Positions 47,960 through 61,598 of a DNA stretch of 64,000 bases are shown one piece after another. Positions within the stretch are counted from its first letter, which is position 1, and each line of letters begins with the position of its first letter. The stretch lies in the NCBI GenBank assembly GCA_018857735.1, contig JABMCL010000453.1, forward strand, positions 1,296,501 through 1,360,500, written 5' to 3'. The DNA comes from Alviniconcha marisindica. Taxonomy: Eukaryota > Mollusca > Gastropoda > Provannidae. The notes below the pieces were generated by a model. The model was not told where the DNA came from, did not search any database, and saw only the letters and a program-made list of their open reading frames with translations. The translations under genes were made by a program, and so were the position numbers.

Positions 47960-50900
47960 ACGGATCCTCTTCAGTCATTCTTGAACAGCTACAGTCCACT
48001 GCTTGACCATTGATGACAGTCAAAGTCCCATAGCCCTGAACAGTCAAACTCAAAACCAGATGGAAGTCGAAACACAAGAAGCAGAAACTAGAACACTGCA
48101 ACGTAGCCAACGAATGAATTCCTCCACTCCGCACAACACCCATACACCAAAGAAAGAGAATCTGCGGATCATGACCATCAACTGCAGAAGAATCTTTGAC
48201 AAGAAAGCAGAATTTGCAGCAGTAACGGACTATGTAAAACCGGATCTAGTCTGCCACTGAGTCGTGGCTCAGTGCCAGTGGGGTGGAACCAGGCAATTGG
48301 CCACCAGTCACCAACGCTATCAAGCCAGGAGAAGTACTTCCACCAGACTATGCATCATACAGGAATGACAGGGGTACACTTTTTTCTTTTCTTTTTATCC
48401 TTGCCAATGAGAACCTTGTCTCCAGCGAAATACCTGAGGCATCTGGTCCAAATGAAGGCGAAGTGACTGATATGGGTCAAGGTGCAAACACAAGGAAACA
48501 AAGAGCTGTACGTCAGGTCATTCAAACATGCCCCACCGCCAGAAAGCCCATCTTGACTGCCTTGATCGATCACTTCAAAAGATCACAGTGAGGAAAGATC
48601 GTGAAATAATTTTATGCGGTGACTTCAGTTGTCCGGATATCGACTGGGACACTCATGCCCCCCCCCCCCCACCCCCCCGACCTTCCACTGAGGTGCAAGT
48701 GATAGACATGCAAGCCCAACAACAGCTCGTTGACCTGGCTGAGAAGTATAGCCTTCACCAGATGCAAGACCTGCCAACACGTGAGAACAACATTCTGGAC
48801 TTGGCATTTACCGCTACCAACCCAACACTTAAGTCAACAGCAAATGCACCAGGTTTATCAGACCATGATATTGTCATCACCGACTTTTGTGTACGACCTT
48901 TTCGGACACGTCAAGCCCCAAGAAAATGCCACCTGTTCGGCAAGACTAACTGGGAAGCGTTACGGCAAGCAGCACATAAGAAGGTGACGGAGCTCTTCAA
49001 GGCTGGGAGTCCTTCATGATCTGTGGAAGACCTTCAAGTCACAGCTGTTTCACACCATTGATAAACACATCCCATCAGCACTTAGCTCCGGCAAACACCA
49101 ACTCCCATGGATGAACGGCAAGTTACGGCGCCTCATCAAGAAGAAGAGGAGACTCTATAGGCAGGCGAGAAAAACGGGATATTGGGCAAACTACTGGTAC
49201 ACCCAGAAGGAATGTAAAAGACTCTTACGCAAGGCAGAATGGAACTTTGTAAACAACACCATCCAAGAAGGGCTTGCCCAGAACAACTCTAAACCGTTCT
49301 GGAGGTACATCAAGTCGAAACGCCAAGATAACATCGGCACTGCCCCACTGAAATTCAATGGAACACTCCGCAACGACGGTAAATCAAAAGCTGACATCTG
49401 ACGCACACAGTTCCAGTCTGTTTTCACCAAAGACAATTCTCTCTCCCCCCCCCCCCCCCCATCCCTTACCCTCCCGATCATCAGATGAGTTTGACTCCAC
49501 ATACCCCCCTATTCCTGACCTTAAGATCGAGAGACACGGCGTTGACAAACTCCTGCAGAAAATCAACGTTGCCAAAGCAGTGGGCCCAGATAACACCCCC
49601 AACCAAGTCTTGAAGGAGTGTGCCACTGAACTGGCAGAGGGACTGATTGTATCTTCCAGTGCTCAGTCGACACGGGCCTACTGCCAGAAGACTGGAGACA
49701 CACCAACATAACACCTGTCTTCAAAAAGGGGGGACAAACATCTGGCGGAAAACTACTGACCCATGTCCTTGACCTCCGTTTCTTCCAAGCTTCTTGAGCA
49801 CATCATTTTTTCGCACCTCATGTCCTACCTTAACCACAACAAAATTCTTCGCAACCTAAATCATGGCTTTCGTTCTGGTTTTTCCTGTAAGACCCAACTG
49901 ATCACCACCCTCCATGACTTTGGAAAATCCTTTGACCAAAGCATCCAGACCGATATTGCTATATCGGACTTTTCCAAAGCTTTCGACACTGTCCCCCACC
50001 AGAAACTCCTTTACAAGCTGAAACAGTATGGCATCAAGGGATCCCTGCACAAGTGGCTTGCGAAATTCCTCACACGACGCCAGATGCGAGTGGTGCTTGA
50101 TGGCCAGCTCTCCAGTGAGGCATCCGTGGACTCTGGGCACCCAGGGCACTGCTTGGCCCCCTGCTGTTCCTGTGCCATATCAACGATCTTCCCAGTGCTG
50201 TCCGATCACAAGTGCATCTGTTCGCGGATGATTGTCTTCTCTGCAGGGAGATTCACTCTCTCCAAGACCATATCATCCTGCAGCAAGATCTACAGCAGTT
50301 GGAGATATGGGCAGGACAGTGGGGGATGAAGTTCAACGCCAGGAAATGCTATAAGTCATCCCACCTATACTCCCTGGAAAATCACACCTTGAAACAAGTC
50401 CCATCAATCCCCTACCTTGGCGTTCATCTCTCTGAGAATTTGTCTTGGCTTGAACACATCAGCGCCACCATCAAGAAAGCGAACCCCTGCCTCGGCCTGC
50501 AGAGAAGAAACTTGAGGTCCTGTCCAGAAGAACGCAGAAGAACAGCCTACCTGGCCCGGTCAGGTCGGTTCTTGAATACAGCGCTGTGGTCTGGGATCCA
50601 CACCAACAGAGAGACATCGACAAGCTGGAAGATGTTCAGCGCCGCGCCGCCCGTTTTATTAAACAGGATTATAGGTCCCGCCAGCCTGGCTCCATAACAA
50701 AGATGCTGAAGGACCTGAACCTGCAATCTCTACAGGACAGACTGAGAGAGAAGCACCTCGTCTTCCTCTACAAAATTGCCGCAGGTCTCATCCCAGCCAT
50801 TCCAGCGGAATCCTTTCTGACACCTGTGCGGAACAAGAGGCAAATTAAGACCACCAGTAGATCTGACTTCACCTCCAGCAACATCAGGTGGTTCGCCAGA

Positions 50901-51135
50901 AGCAACAGCCGCTGCTTCTCTTTCGGCAATGCAAAAATAGACACCTACTGAAACAGCTTCTTCATCAGAACTGTTTCTGACTAGAACAGCCTCACAGTAG
51001 AAGTAGTGTCTGCAAAGTCGGTGGAGGAATTTCGATCCCTCATCTCGACTCAACATTAAGTGCTCTCCCCGTTTTTCCGTCGACATTTATGCCAGGACAT
51101 GGCCCAAGTTGATGTAACTATCAAGATCAAGATCA
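47960..51135 (+). mobile_element. Degenerate non-LTR retrotransposon (LINE) with APE endonuclease and RT
   Basis: Pieces in successive frames give an apurinic-type endonuclease: LRIMTINCRRIFDKKAEF at about 48165, REIILCGDFSCPDIDW at about 48605, and LSDHDIVITDF at about 48857. A linker follows (PWMNGKLRRLIKKKRRLYRQ). The reverse transcriptase shows KAVGPDNTPNQVLKECA, NLNHGFRSGFSCKTQL, DFSKAFDTVPHQKL, LFADDCLLCR and YLGVHLSENLSW. The post-RT region ends near 50950 and the copy ends near ATCAAGATCAAGATCATGA (51120-51138), a typical simple-repeat tail. Frameshifts, stops and C-run insertions make it non-functional. The clade is probably CR1/L2/Jockey-like, not resolved. Confidence 0.9.
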
Positions 51136-51139
51136 TGAC

Positions 51140-51792
51140 GTGTAAAGGCGTTGCAAGACCTAGGAAATTGGACAGATCTAGGTAGCTAGTATGGCAGTTG
51201 GACACTCCAACGACAGAGCCGAAGGACAACGTCGATGGATCTGTTCTTTCCGCATGATATTCAATCCAACATTGCAGTCAGCTCAAAACGCCAGAAGGAT
51301 GTAATTAAAACTAACTCCCACTGCAAAATGGGCTGATAATGTAATGACACTTATAAGTACAGTGTGAACAAAGATAGTACGCCACGCAAAGATAGTGCGT
51401 CCCGCACAACTACACTGTAAAACGCGTGGATCGCATTACGCGAAGCGCCCCAAGCGGCAGTTATGAACAGTGTATTAGGGGAGACAATTGCACCACACGC
51501 GAATATAAACGGACGCCGATGTTGGTGCTCGTTCGACTGATTATTTTTGTGACTGCTCATTTTGAGTACAGTTTTCGAAATTTGTGCGTGTGGTTTTTAC
51601 TTTTGATTTGTTTCTTTCTTTCTATTTTGTTCTTGCGGGTACTGTGATTTCACATGATTAACTTCATACAGTCATAATTATGGGTTAGTGTGGTTGGCCT
51701 GTTTCAGAGCGGTGTGAGGTCTATGTTGATCCGAAGAAAGCAAGTCATTCTGATCTGTTTAGATCTGTGTAAACACTTTAAGGTCATAGTGT

Positions 51793-51827
<35 letters not shown>

Positions 51828-52070
51828 GCCCTAACAACATTATGAGTCAGTTATGTAATAAGTCAAGCTTGATGCGTCTGTGTAAAATCCAAGAGGAAAC
51901 AGAGTGGATAAGCTGAAGACTGGATGTAGGGAAAGAGATCCAAAAGAGTCACAGATAACAGACAGGCAAGAGAAAGAGTGAGAGAGTATCAACTCAGATA
52001 ACCAACACAAGGAGTAAATGCAGTGGGCTAGGCGGACCAACCCCAGAAAGTTTTCAGTGAGGGTCACGTA

Positions 52071-52118
<48 letters not shown>

Positions 52119-52600
52119 TTTAATACTCTTGTAGGCTAACAGCCCATTGAGCATAGACGAAACAATAACACAACTGTTCCCGAATGCGCGGTATGTACAG
52201 AGGGATGCATAGCATGGAAGCCATGCTATTTACAACAGTTCATACATAGGCTCCGTTTTCAGTCCGATAGTCCATGAATCACGATTTATTCATGGTGTAA
52301 ACGATTGTCTTCCACGTATCACTCTGCGTTGTCGGTTTTGGCATGTGATATGTCCGCCGTATGTCGGCGTGGTCATGTCGCACAGCACAGGCACCTGCTT
52401 CCTTCACGAGTCACTGTCGTAATGAATGTTGACTGTAAATGGTTTCTCTGGTCGTTGGCCTGGAGGTCAGACTTGCCGGAAAAAGTGGGGCCAAGTCTTT
52501 GAATTACACTGCAACAAGCACTAATATGTAGTTTTATGTTGTCTATCTGTTGTGGGTACCTCAGATGATCAACTTCTGGCCACCTTTCTAAGTTGTCATA
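51140..52600. other. Intergenic, no gene seen
   Basis: It contains a (GT)n run (51797-51824) and a (GA)n run (52075-52116). The short frames have no recognisable domain. Confidence 0.5.
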
Positions 52601-52602
52601 AA

Positions 52603-53450
52603 TCAGCTTCGATTTTTGTTTTTGTTTGTGCCGTTCACTCCTAATGGAAACCAGTCTGTCACAGAACACTTGTCCCGGTCGTATTCAAAAATAGTGCCAT
52701 CAGTCATAGCATAGAATGAATTCTTTCCATATCTCTGGTCCATCACTATATTCTTCACAACAGGTCGAGCAGCAGACGACACAATAGTACTCACATGTTC
52801 AGGAGCGAGCGTTGACAAATAATACTTCACTCCATCCGACTGATCGTCCCAAAACTGCTGAACGTCTTCTGGAGCAGCCTTTGTCTCAAATGCATCACAA
52901 AACTGTACTTGTGCTGCCGTATCATCTTCCCTATTATCATCGTTGTCTACACTTCCATTTTTCTCCCCGTCTTCCAACTCCTCCGACCTGTGGCTGGCAT
53001 CCAGTGGGTGTGCTTGGTACTGAGAAGGGGGGCTAAAAGAGAGACCTGTGTTGCTGGCTTCCAAACCGTCGTTGCTTGATGAAAGGCTGGTTCGCTGCTC
53101 ACTGTCCTGTTTACTCGCCTGTTCTTCTTGTCTTGCCTTCACACGCTTGGCGTCACGCCTGAGTCCACTTGGCGATTTCTTTCTATAACGTGTAACACTT
53201 CTCACCGGTTCATGCTGGTCTTCTATGGGGCCTGTGTCTTCGTTGAAGCTTACAGTGAGTGTTGTCATTTTTCCCTTGAGGCGAATGTCCCAAGAAGTAA
53301 ACTGACAACTTTCACTCAGCGTTCGAAGCACCGTCTCTAAGGCAAGCCGCATACACATGTTGGATGCAACTGGCACTCGTAATACGGAAATATGGAAATA
53401 ATTCCAGGAGCTGAAACTCTTTGCTGCTCGCTGGTAGGCAGGGGCAGGCA

Positions 53451-53501
<51 letters not shown>

Positions 53502-53526
53502 ACATGACAGCAGTCGTGGATGCCAC
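52603..53526 (-). CDS. Intronless ORF, ~300 aa, possibly retroelement gag-like; function unknown
   Basis: A single uninterrupted minus-strand frame. Its first codons run through a (GA)n microsatellite, giving (SL)n, so the true start is probably internal or lost. After it come FSSWNYFHISVLRVPV, a segment ending TSWDIRLKGKMTTLTVSF, and a basic stretch, RYRKKSPSGLRRDAKRVKA. An acidic Ser/Asp-rich middle (residues about 150-215) and a C-terminal domain with YYLSTLAPEHVSTIV follow. The basic SPSxLRRD motif and absence of introns recall gag-like proteins of molluscan retroelements (recollection, not verified). No neighbouring RT or integrase is seen. It could also be a recent single-exon gene. Confidence 0.55.
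53456..53500. repeat. (GA)n microsatellite
   Basis: A pure GA run inside the 5' end of the minus-strand ORF. Confidence 0.95.
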
Positions 53527-53529
53527 TTT

Positions 53530-54633
53530 GGTGTAATTACGTATGGGTTATGAATAGTTAACCTAATTATTTATAAAGAAATCAGTAAACACACTAAATA
53601 AATAAACGGATCAATAATTTATTATAGTTAATAGACAATGAAAAAAAGGGGTGGGGGTCGGGTGACAGAATGGTAACATAAAATGTTAATGATTAACCGA
53701 CAACCAAGTTTTAAATGTAAATCCATCCTCTTTCATAAATTAGACAAAAGCCAACAACAAAATGAATACAAACAAGAAAGTTTAACTTACCAAGCTATTG
53801 CCCCTGAGCTCCTATTGTAACTGGACCAAAAATATTTCAAACTTGTGAGGGTTGAAAACTGTAATTGGAGTTTTAAGTCCTGTCAACCCAGAGGGTCACC
53901 TCAAGCTGATCAAACATTGTCATAAGTCAATATACCCTATAACATGTATCTTAAAAGTAACATTACACTCAAGTCAGACTTACAAACTCGGTATAAGCAC
54001 ACAAGCAGCACCTATATATTACACATGCATTCCAAACCGGTAGTCCTTTTGACGTTGCCCTTGTGCATAATAACACATAAAGTTAGGAGATGCTGGCATG
54101 ATCAACCATTCTGTCAGATTTTTCCAACACCAAGTGACACATAATAACATCGACCAATTACCACCTGCTAGCTCCTTTATAAACAACAAAAAAGGGCCAC
54201 AAGAAAAACTGAAAAGCCTATCTGTCTCAAAAATTGAAGACATTTCTGAAAAGTATGCAAAAGAATGGGCTAATAACGTTAAAAAAGAAAAGAAAGAAAA
54301 AAGAAAAGAAAAAAAGACATACAAAAGGACTAGTCACTAGACAGGATACCATGAGAACAGGTAAAAAAGTACAATCAAATGAGAACCATGACTTAAGTTG
54401 TAAGAGAGAGAGAAAGGGTAGACACATGACACCTTTCATAGATTCTGCTTCTACTTGTTTGGTCATTAAAAAAATCGCAAGAAAGATTCTCAAGTTTTGG
54501 GAAGTTAAACTCAATATTGACTAGGATTCAACCACTGAGCTCAGTGGACAAATGGACGTACACAATTTTCCAAACAAAATCGTGTTCAACCTTTGTTCAA
54601 CAATATCCTCCATGTATTACTTATAAAACGTGT

Positions 54634-54721
<88 letters not shown>

Positions 54722-55750
54722 TGAACTTGGGCCTGAAGATTTTTCCAAGATTTTTAAGACAATCAATAAATGATGTCTTATTACTAGCTTTCATGCACAC
54801 GGATTTTGTCCTTCAGATTAATTTTTGCAGTTTGAACGTGATCAATTTTTCCGCAACATGGATTCAGGCCATGCACATGCACCCTTGCTACATTATTCAT
54901 GTTGTCAAATATCAGACTCACTCTTATCCTCAAATGCCAGACTGTTAACAAGAAAACAAAATTACACACAGCTGCAAGGTCAACGACTGCTGAAACACAG
55001 TAGTGTGCAAAACGTCTGACCATACTTGGTAATCTAGATCAGAGTATGAGGAAAGTTTGAGCAGTGAGTTTGAGGCATTTTTCGATTGTGCTTTGCAGAT
55101 GGAGCAGAGAAGTGGAATGAAAACGGACATTGACAAACAACCCCAAGACCAAAGACTGCAACTGACGAGCCTCCAAGTGCCCCACACGGAGACAGCACAG
55201 TGGTGCCGCCACACCCAACACTGTTTGGACGCCATTCTGTACAACGCAGCCGCTTGGTGGCGCCAGCTGACTTCCGTTTGACCCCAAATCGCCGCATTGC
55301 ACTATCATTGCGTAGCGTACTATCTTTGGTGTGAAGGAACACTTTGTTAAGTATGTAATTTCTGGAAGCCTACCAAGCGCCTGTGGACAGTACCGTTTCC
55401 CACTGTGACGGTCAGAATAGTTCAAACTAAACAAACTGAATTCTCTCACTGTCAGCCTCAAAACCTTGAACTCCTCACCCGGACATTTGAGTTCAGCGGT
55501 CTCTGTGTAATTGTTGACCCTGAACTTGATAGTGAACAACGTTCGGTAAACACCCACTTCGCGACCTCCCCTCTCACCCGACACATAGCCTGATTGAAGC
55601 AGGCTCGAGGCGTGTGCGCTGTACTTTATCTAGAGCACCTGCAACTAGGCTATACGCAGTAGGCTATGCGCGTGCTGGAGTGTCTGAGCACTTCGGCTAC
55701 ACCGAATTGGTTGTGGACGATGCTCTCGGGGCAAGGTCAACACGGTCAAC
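53530..55750. other. Intergenic, no gene seen
   Basis: It contains a long (GA)n run (54638-54718). Frames such as the Lys-rich one at 54098-54340 have low-complexity composition and no homology I recognise. Confidence 0.5.
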
Positions 55751-55762
55751 ACCCTGCACCTG

Positions 55763-55770
55763 TATATATA
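55763..55770 (+). promoter_or_regulatory. TATA box candidate for the PBLD-like gene
   Basis: TATATATA followed by GGCCCG, about 125 nt upstream of ATG 55894. The spacing would place transcription start near 55795. Confidence 0.45.
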
Positions 55771-55893
55771 GGCCCGTGGTAAACACAGACTAACCAAGTC
55801 AAGGGCAAGCCACGTGAAGACACTGCAAGTTGACCGGCGGACCCCCAAGAAGAGACGTGCTCCGCAGCCAACGGAACTGACAGTTTCTTGACA

Positions 55894-56001
55894 ATGAATT
55901 CTGCGGGCAAGAAGACAGTACCAGTTTTCGTGGTGGACACATTTTCTGACAAACCTTTCCATGGAAGTCAATGTCCGGTGTGCGTCGTTCCTTGGGACAT
56001 G
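55894..56001 (+). CDS. PBLD: PBLD exon 1 (start codon)
   Basis: ATG in context GACAATGA, with donor GACATG/GTGAGA. It encodes VPVFVVDTFSDKPFHG, the N-terminal strand of the PhzF fold. Phase 0 end. Confidence 0.92.
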
Positions 56002-56960
56002 GTGAGAATCCATAATATGCCAAGAGCTCGTTTTCTGTTCGCTATTTGTATTTTCATGAATCCATAATATGCCAAGAGCTCGTTTTGTGTTAGCTATTTG
56101 TATTTTCATGAATCCATAATAGACCAAGAGCTCGTTTTGTGTTAGCTATTTGTATTTTCATGAATCGATAATATGCCAAGAGCTCATTTTGTGTTGGCTA
56201 TTCGTATTTTCATGAATCCATAATATGCCAAGAGCTCGTTTTGTGTTGGCTATTTGTATTTTCATGAATCCATAATATGCCAAGAGCTCGTTTTGTGTTA
56301 GCTATTTGTATTTTCATGAATCCATAATAGACCAAGAGCTCGTTTTGTGTTAGCTATTTGTATTTTCATGAATCGATAATATGCCAAGAGCTCATTTTGT
56401 GTTGGCTATTCGTATTTTCATGAATCCATAATATGCCAAGAGCTCGTTTTGTGTTGGCTATTCGTATTTTCATGAATCCATAATATGCCAAGAGCTCGTT
56501 TTGTGTTGGCTATTTGCATATCAGTCTGTAACATGGCGAGGACTCGTGGTTTTCTCAGTGTGGGCTATTTGCATATGATATTTGTATGAATCTAGAACAG
56601 ATGAGAGCTCGTTTTGTGTTGGCTGTTTACATTTGCTGAATCTAAAGCATGATGAAGACTTCGATTTTGTTTGTTCGTGCTGGCTATTTCAGTGTATAAT
56701 TCATTAATTGCATGACCTATAACATAGCGAGAGTTCGTTTTGTGTTGGCTATTTGTACAGTTGCATGAATCGCCTACATTACGCCTCCGCTACACACACG
56801 GTACACACAGACGCACGCACACACACACACAGACACGCGCACGCACATAGCACGCAGCTCGACGCGACAAATACCACACACTCACACAACACACACACAC
56901 AACACACACACACGCACACGCACACACACACACACATACGCACGCACGCACGCACGCACA

Positions 56961-56992
<32 letters not shown>

Positions 56993-58388
56993 CACTCAGT
57001 ATCGTAAACAACAGGCAACCGCCACTATGATGATAAACATAGTACAGGCACTTTAATCTAGTGACTCATCTTTTTGCGTCACGAAGCACAATTCTTAATT
57101 GAAAAGGAACCCAAGAGAAACAACAACAACAACAACGAAAACATCTTTTCTGTGCGAGATTAAGCGCCTGTGACAGAAATAGCAACAAAAAGGCCCTCAC
57201 ACCAGGGTTAAAGCAGGCCGGTTTGTTTTCGCTGTCCTGTGGTTGTAGATCTGAAGACTGCCATGTCAAACCTCTGTTGAAAAAGCCATCACTTGACAAA
57301 CATCTTTTGAAAAACCACCGCCCCATTTCTAACCTTCCATTTCTGTCTAAAACCCTTGGAAAAGTCGTTCTCCACAAACTTCTCCCATCTCCAAGAAAAC
57401 AACCTCAGCGACCCTTCAGTCAGCGTATCGAGCAGGACACAGCACAGAGACCGTCTTGCTCACATACGTGTTGTAAATGATATTCTCTCCGCTGTGGACA
57501 ATGACAACATTTCTGTTCTTCTTTTGTTGGATCTTTCTGCAGCTTTGACACTATTGACCACTAAATTCTCTCCTGCCTGAACTCTGTTTTTGGCATTCGG
57601 TCTACTGCACTCCAATGGTTTCAGTCATATCTCTCAGACAGATATCAATCTACTTCAGTCGATAACTCATCTTCGTCACCATCACGGCTCAAGTACGGTG
57701 TGCCTCAGGGCTCAGTACTGGGACCCGTTCTCTTCGTCCTGTACACTACACCTCTCTCCGATATCATAGCTAACCACTCTGTAAATCGTCAGCTTTTCGC
57801 AGATGATACGCAGCTCCAGAAATCCGCTCCTCTTAGTGAAGTGACTAACCTCACCAAAGAACTCAATGCATGCACAGACGACATAAATAACGGATGACCG
57901 AAAATCAGCTTAAATTTAACGACGACAAAACAGAAGCTCTTCTCTTTCCCTTTTCGTCTTCCTTGAAACTTCCCACCGTTTCCCTCCCTGACTTGGCAGT
58001 TACTCTTGGCTCTCACAACATCCCCTTCTCTGATTCTGTCAGGAACATTGGAATCATTCTTGACTCAAACCTGTCCACGAAAAAGCACGTCATAAAAGTC
58101 TGTCAAACTGCTTATTTCGAGCTTAAACGCTTTAGTTCATCGCAGGTTTCTCACTGAAGATGCAGCCAAGACTCTTGTTACTTCCACATCCTCTCACGGC
58201 TTGACTACTGCAACTGTCTCCTGATGGGTACACCTAATTCTGTCATCCAACCTCTCCAGAAAATTCAAGATTTTGTTGCAAGACTTGTTCTCTTGGCACC
58301 CTCCACCACCACTCAACACCCCTCCTGGAAAAACTGCACTGGCTTCCCATTTCAGAACGTATTAATACCCAGTTTCTGCTACAGTCAC

Positions 58389-58435
<47 letters not shown>

Positions 58436-59007
58436 GCCATATAATGCCTTACATAAATTGTTTTGGTAGGACTGTCCTCTATGTACGTATAAAATATTGT
58501 ATTTAGGTTAATATGTATGATGTGAGCGCTCAGGGCGTTGATGAGCGCATGATAAAGGTATATTATTATATAGTGGCAGGGACCGCCACCGTATTGAGTC
58601 CCTGAGTTTGGGGCAGAGAGGGTCCGTATCCCTGACTCCACACTCGCGGTCACCCCTCCCAGTGATTTGTGCATTAAGATGGGTAGAGCTGTGAGCAGCC
58701 TGTTTGCTTGTCTTGTTTTTCAAACCATTCCCTACCAGAAAACCTGTACTGCTGGGGAGTGTCCGCGGCCCAACAAATGCATAAAAGAGATCTTATTAAC
58801 TCGATATGTTCACTTTCGAGAACACAGGTCCTCGCGGAGACGCATAAAAAGTCCTAAATTGAACAGGAGGTCAGGCGCTAGTGGTGAAAGTCGTGAGTGT
58901 GGTTTCTAGGTTCTGGACGAGAGGACGATGGGGAACATCGCCATTGAGATGAACATGGCAGAGGTAGCCTTTCTCCGTCCTCTCCACAAAGATGATCACC
59001 TTGAAAC

Positions 59008-59100
<93 letters not shown>

Positions 59101-61089
59101 TGTGTGGTGTGTGTCGTGTGTTTCTGTGTGTGTGCGTGCGATGCGTGCGTGCGTGGGTGTGTGTGTGTGTGCGGCCGCGTGTGTGTGTGTTGACAGCGGA
59201 GAGGGTGGGACTACGGTGTGTATGTGTCAAGCTGATTGCTTGTTGACTGCGGAGAGAGTGGTACTACGGCATGTAAATGTGACGATGTTTGCCTGTTGAG
59301 AGCAGAGGGTGGGACTACGGTGTGTATGTGTGAAGATGTTTGCCTGTTGACAGCAGAGAGGGTGGGACTACGGTGTGTATGTGTGACGATGTTTGCCTGT
59401 TGACAGCGGAGAGGGTGGGACTACGGTGTGTAAGTGTGAAGATGTTTGCCTGTTGACAGCAGAGAGGGTGGGACTACGGTGTGTATGTGTGACGCCGTTT
59501 GCCTGTTGACAGCGGATATGGTAGGGGCTACGGTGTGTAAGTGTGACGATGTTTGCCTGCTGATAGCGAGGAGGGTGGGACTACAGTGTGTAAGTGTCAC
59601 CCTGTTTTCCTGTTGACAGCGGAGAGGGTGGGACTACGGTGTGTATGTGTGACGACGTTTGCCTGTTGACAACGGACATGGTGGGACTACGGTGTGTAAG
59701 TGTGACGATGTTTGCCTGTTGACAGCGGAGAGGGTGGGACTACAGTGTGTATGTGTGACGCTGTTTGCCTGTTGATATTAGAGAGGATGGGACTACGGTG
59801 TGTATGTGTGACGTTGTTTGCCTATTGACAGCGGAGAGGGTGGCACTACGGTGTGTAAGTGTGACGCTGTTCGCCTGTTGACAGCGGAGACGATCGGACG
59901 ACGATGTGTATGTGTGACAATGTTTGCTTGTTGACAGCGGAGCGGATGGCACCACGGTGTGTATGACGACGTTTGCCTGTTGATAGCGAAGAGGGTGGGA
60001 CTACGGTGTGTAAGTGTGACAACATTTGCTTGTTGACAGCGGAGAGGGTGGGACTACGATGGTTCAATCCAGCTCGAGAGGTGAAGCTGTGTGGTCATGG
60101 ATCCTTCGCTACAGCCGCCATCCTCTTCTACCGCTTTGGTAGGACAGGGAGTGGTCACTGTGTTCTTTGTATTGCTACACTTAGTACCATAATTATTATT
60201 ATTTATGTTATAATGTGTTGTATGCGGGTACCTTGTTTCTCTTTCAGGACATCTTGCCGTGGGAAATTCAGCTCGCTATCCGTGGGAAACCAGCTTTAAC
60301 TTTGTGATGACTTCACAGGCACTCAACGGTTTTGTGACGTGTAACATTCGATATGGTTCCTAGGTAACAAGAACAGGTCTGTGACATGTAACATTCGATA
60401 TGGTTGCTAGGCAACAGTAACAAGTCTGTGGCATGTAACATTCAAATATGGCTGCTAGGCAACAAGAACTAGTCTGTGATGTGTAAGACTGACTATGGTT
60501 GCTAGGCAACAAGAACAGGTCTGCGACGTGTAACATTCTGTATGGTTGCTGGGCAACAAGAACAGGTCTGCGACGTGTAACATTTAATATGGTTGCTACG
60601 TAACAAGATCAGGTCTTTGACGTGTAACATTGTTTATGGTTGCTAGGCAATAAGAACAGGTGTGTGACGTGTGAAACTCACTACAGCGGGGACCTGGTGC
60701 TAAAACAGGACGGTGACGTCATCCGGGTGGACTTTCCCTTGGGTGTGACCGTCAGACAGGTAGGCTGTGTCTGTTGCTGTGGGTGGTGATGGAGGTGGTG
60801 GTCAGGTTTCCCGTTGCATGCTAGGACAGTCAAAGCCTCAAACCCAAAGGCTGCATACTCTTGTTGCTGCCGTGGTGGTGGTGGCAGTGATGATGATGAT
60901 AGCTATGACGATGATAATGATGAATAAATAATAATGACAATTTAGGGTGCCTAACCTTCCAATAAAGCCCTATACGCATACATAATGAGGACAAGCAATC
61001 CTACAAATAAAGCATTCAGCAGACACCACTACACAGTAATCACAAACCAAAACACAATACGCCAGCACTCTCACCAATAACAAACTTAC

Positions 61090-61163
<74 letters not shown>

Positions 61164-61519
61164 CGCACACGCACGCACGCACGCACGCATGCACGCACGC
61201 ACGCACGCACCCCCACCCCATCCTACACACACACGTTGTTTTCATCGTCGTTGTCGTGCTATTTGCTGGTGAGTGTTGTGATGATGTAGTCAGGTCAAAA
61301 CACTGCCTGATCATTGAGATCGTGCAGTGAAGTTGGATGTTGTTGTTTTAGTTTTTTTGCTACTTCACACTGCTGGCACACGTGTACGTGAAATGTGTAT
61401 CATGGGTCATATGCTAGTAGCTGTAGGTTCCGTTCAAGAAACGTAACACAAACAACATTTCCGTACAATGTTTGCTTTTATGTTTCAGACGGCAACTGAA
61501 CATGACAACTTTATCAAGG

Positions 61520-61598
<79 letters not shown>

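Noticed and set aside
54098..54524. Lys-rich frames as a small gene
   Set aside because: Low-complexity A-rich sequence; no domain or splice support.
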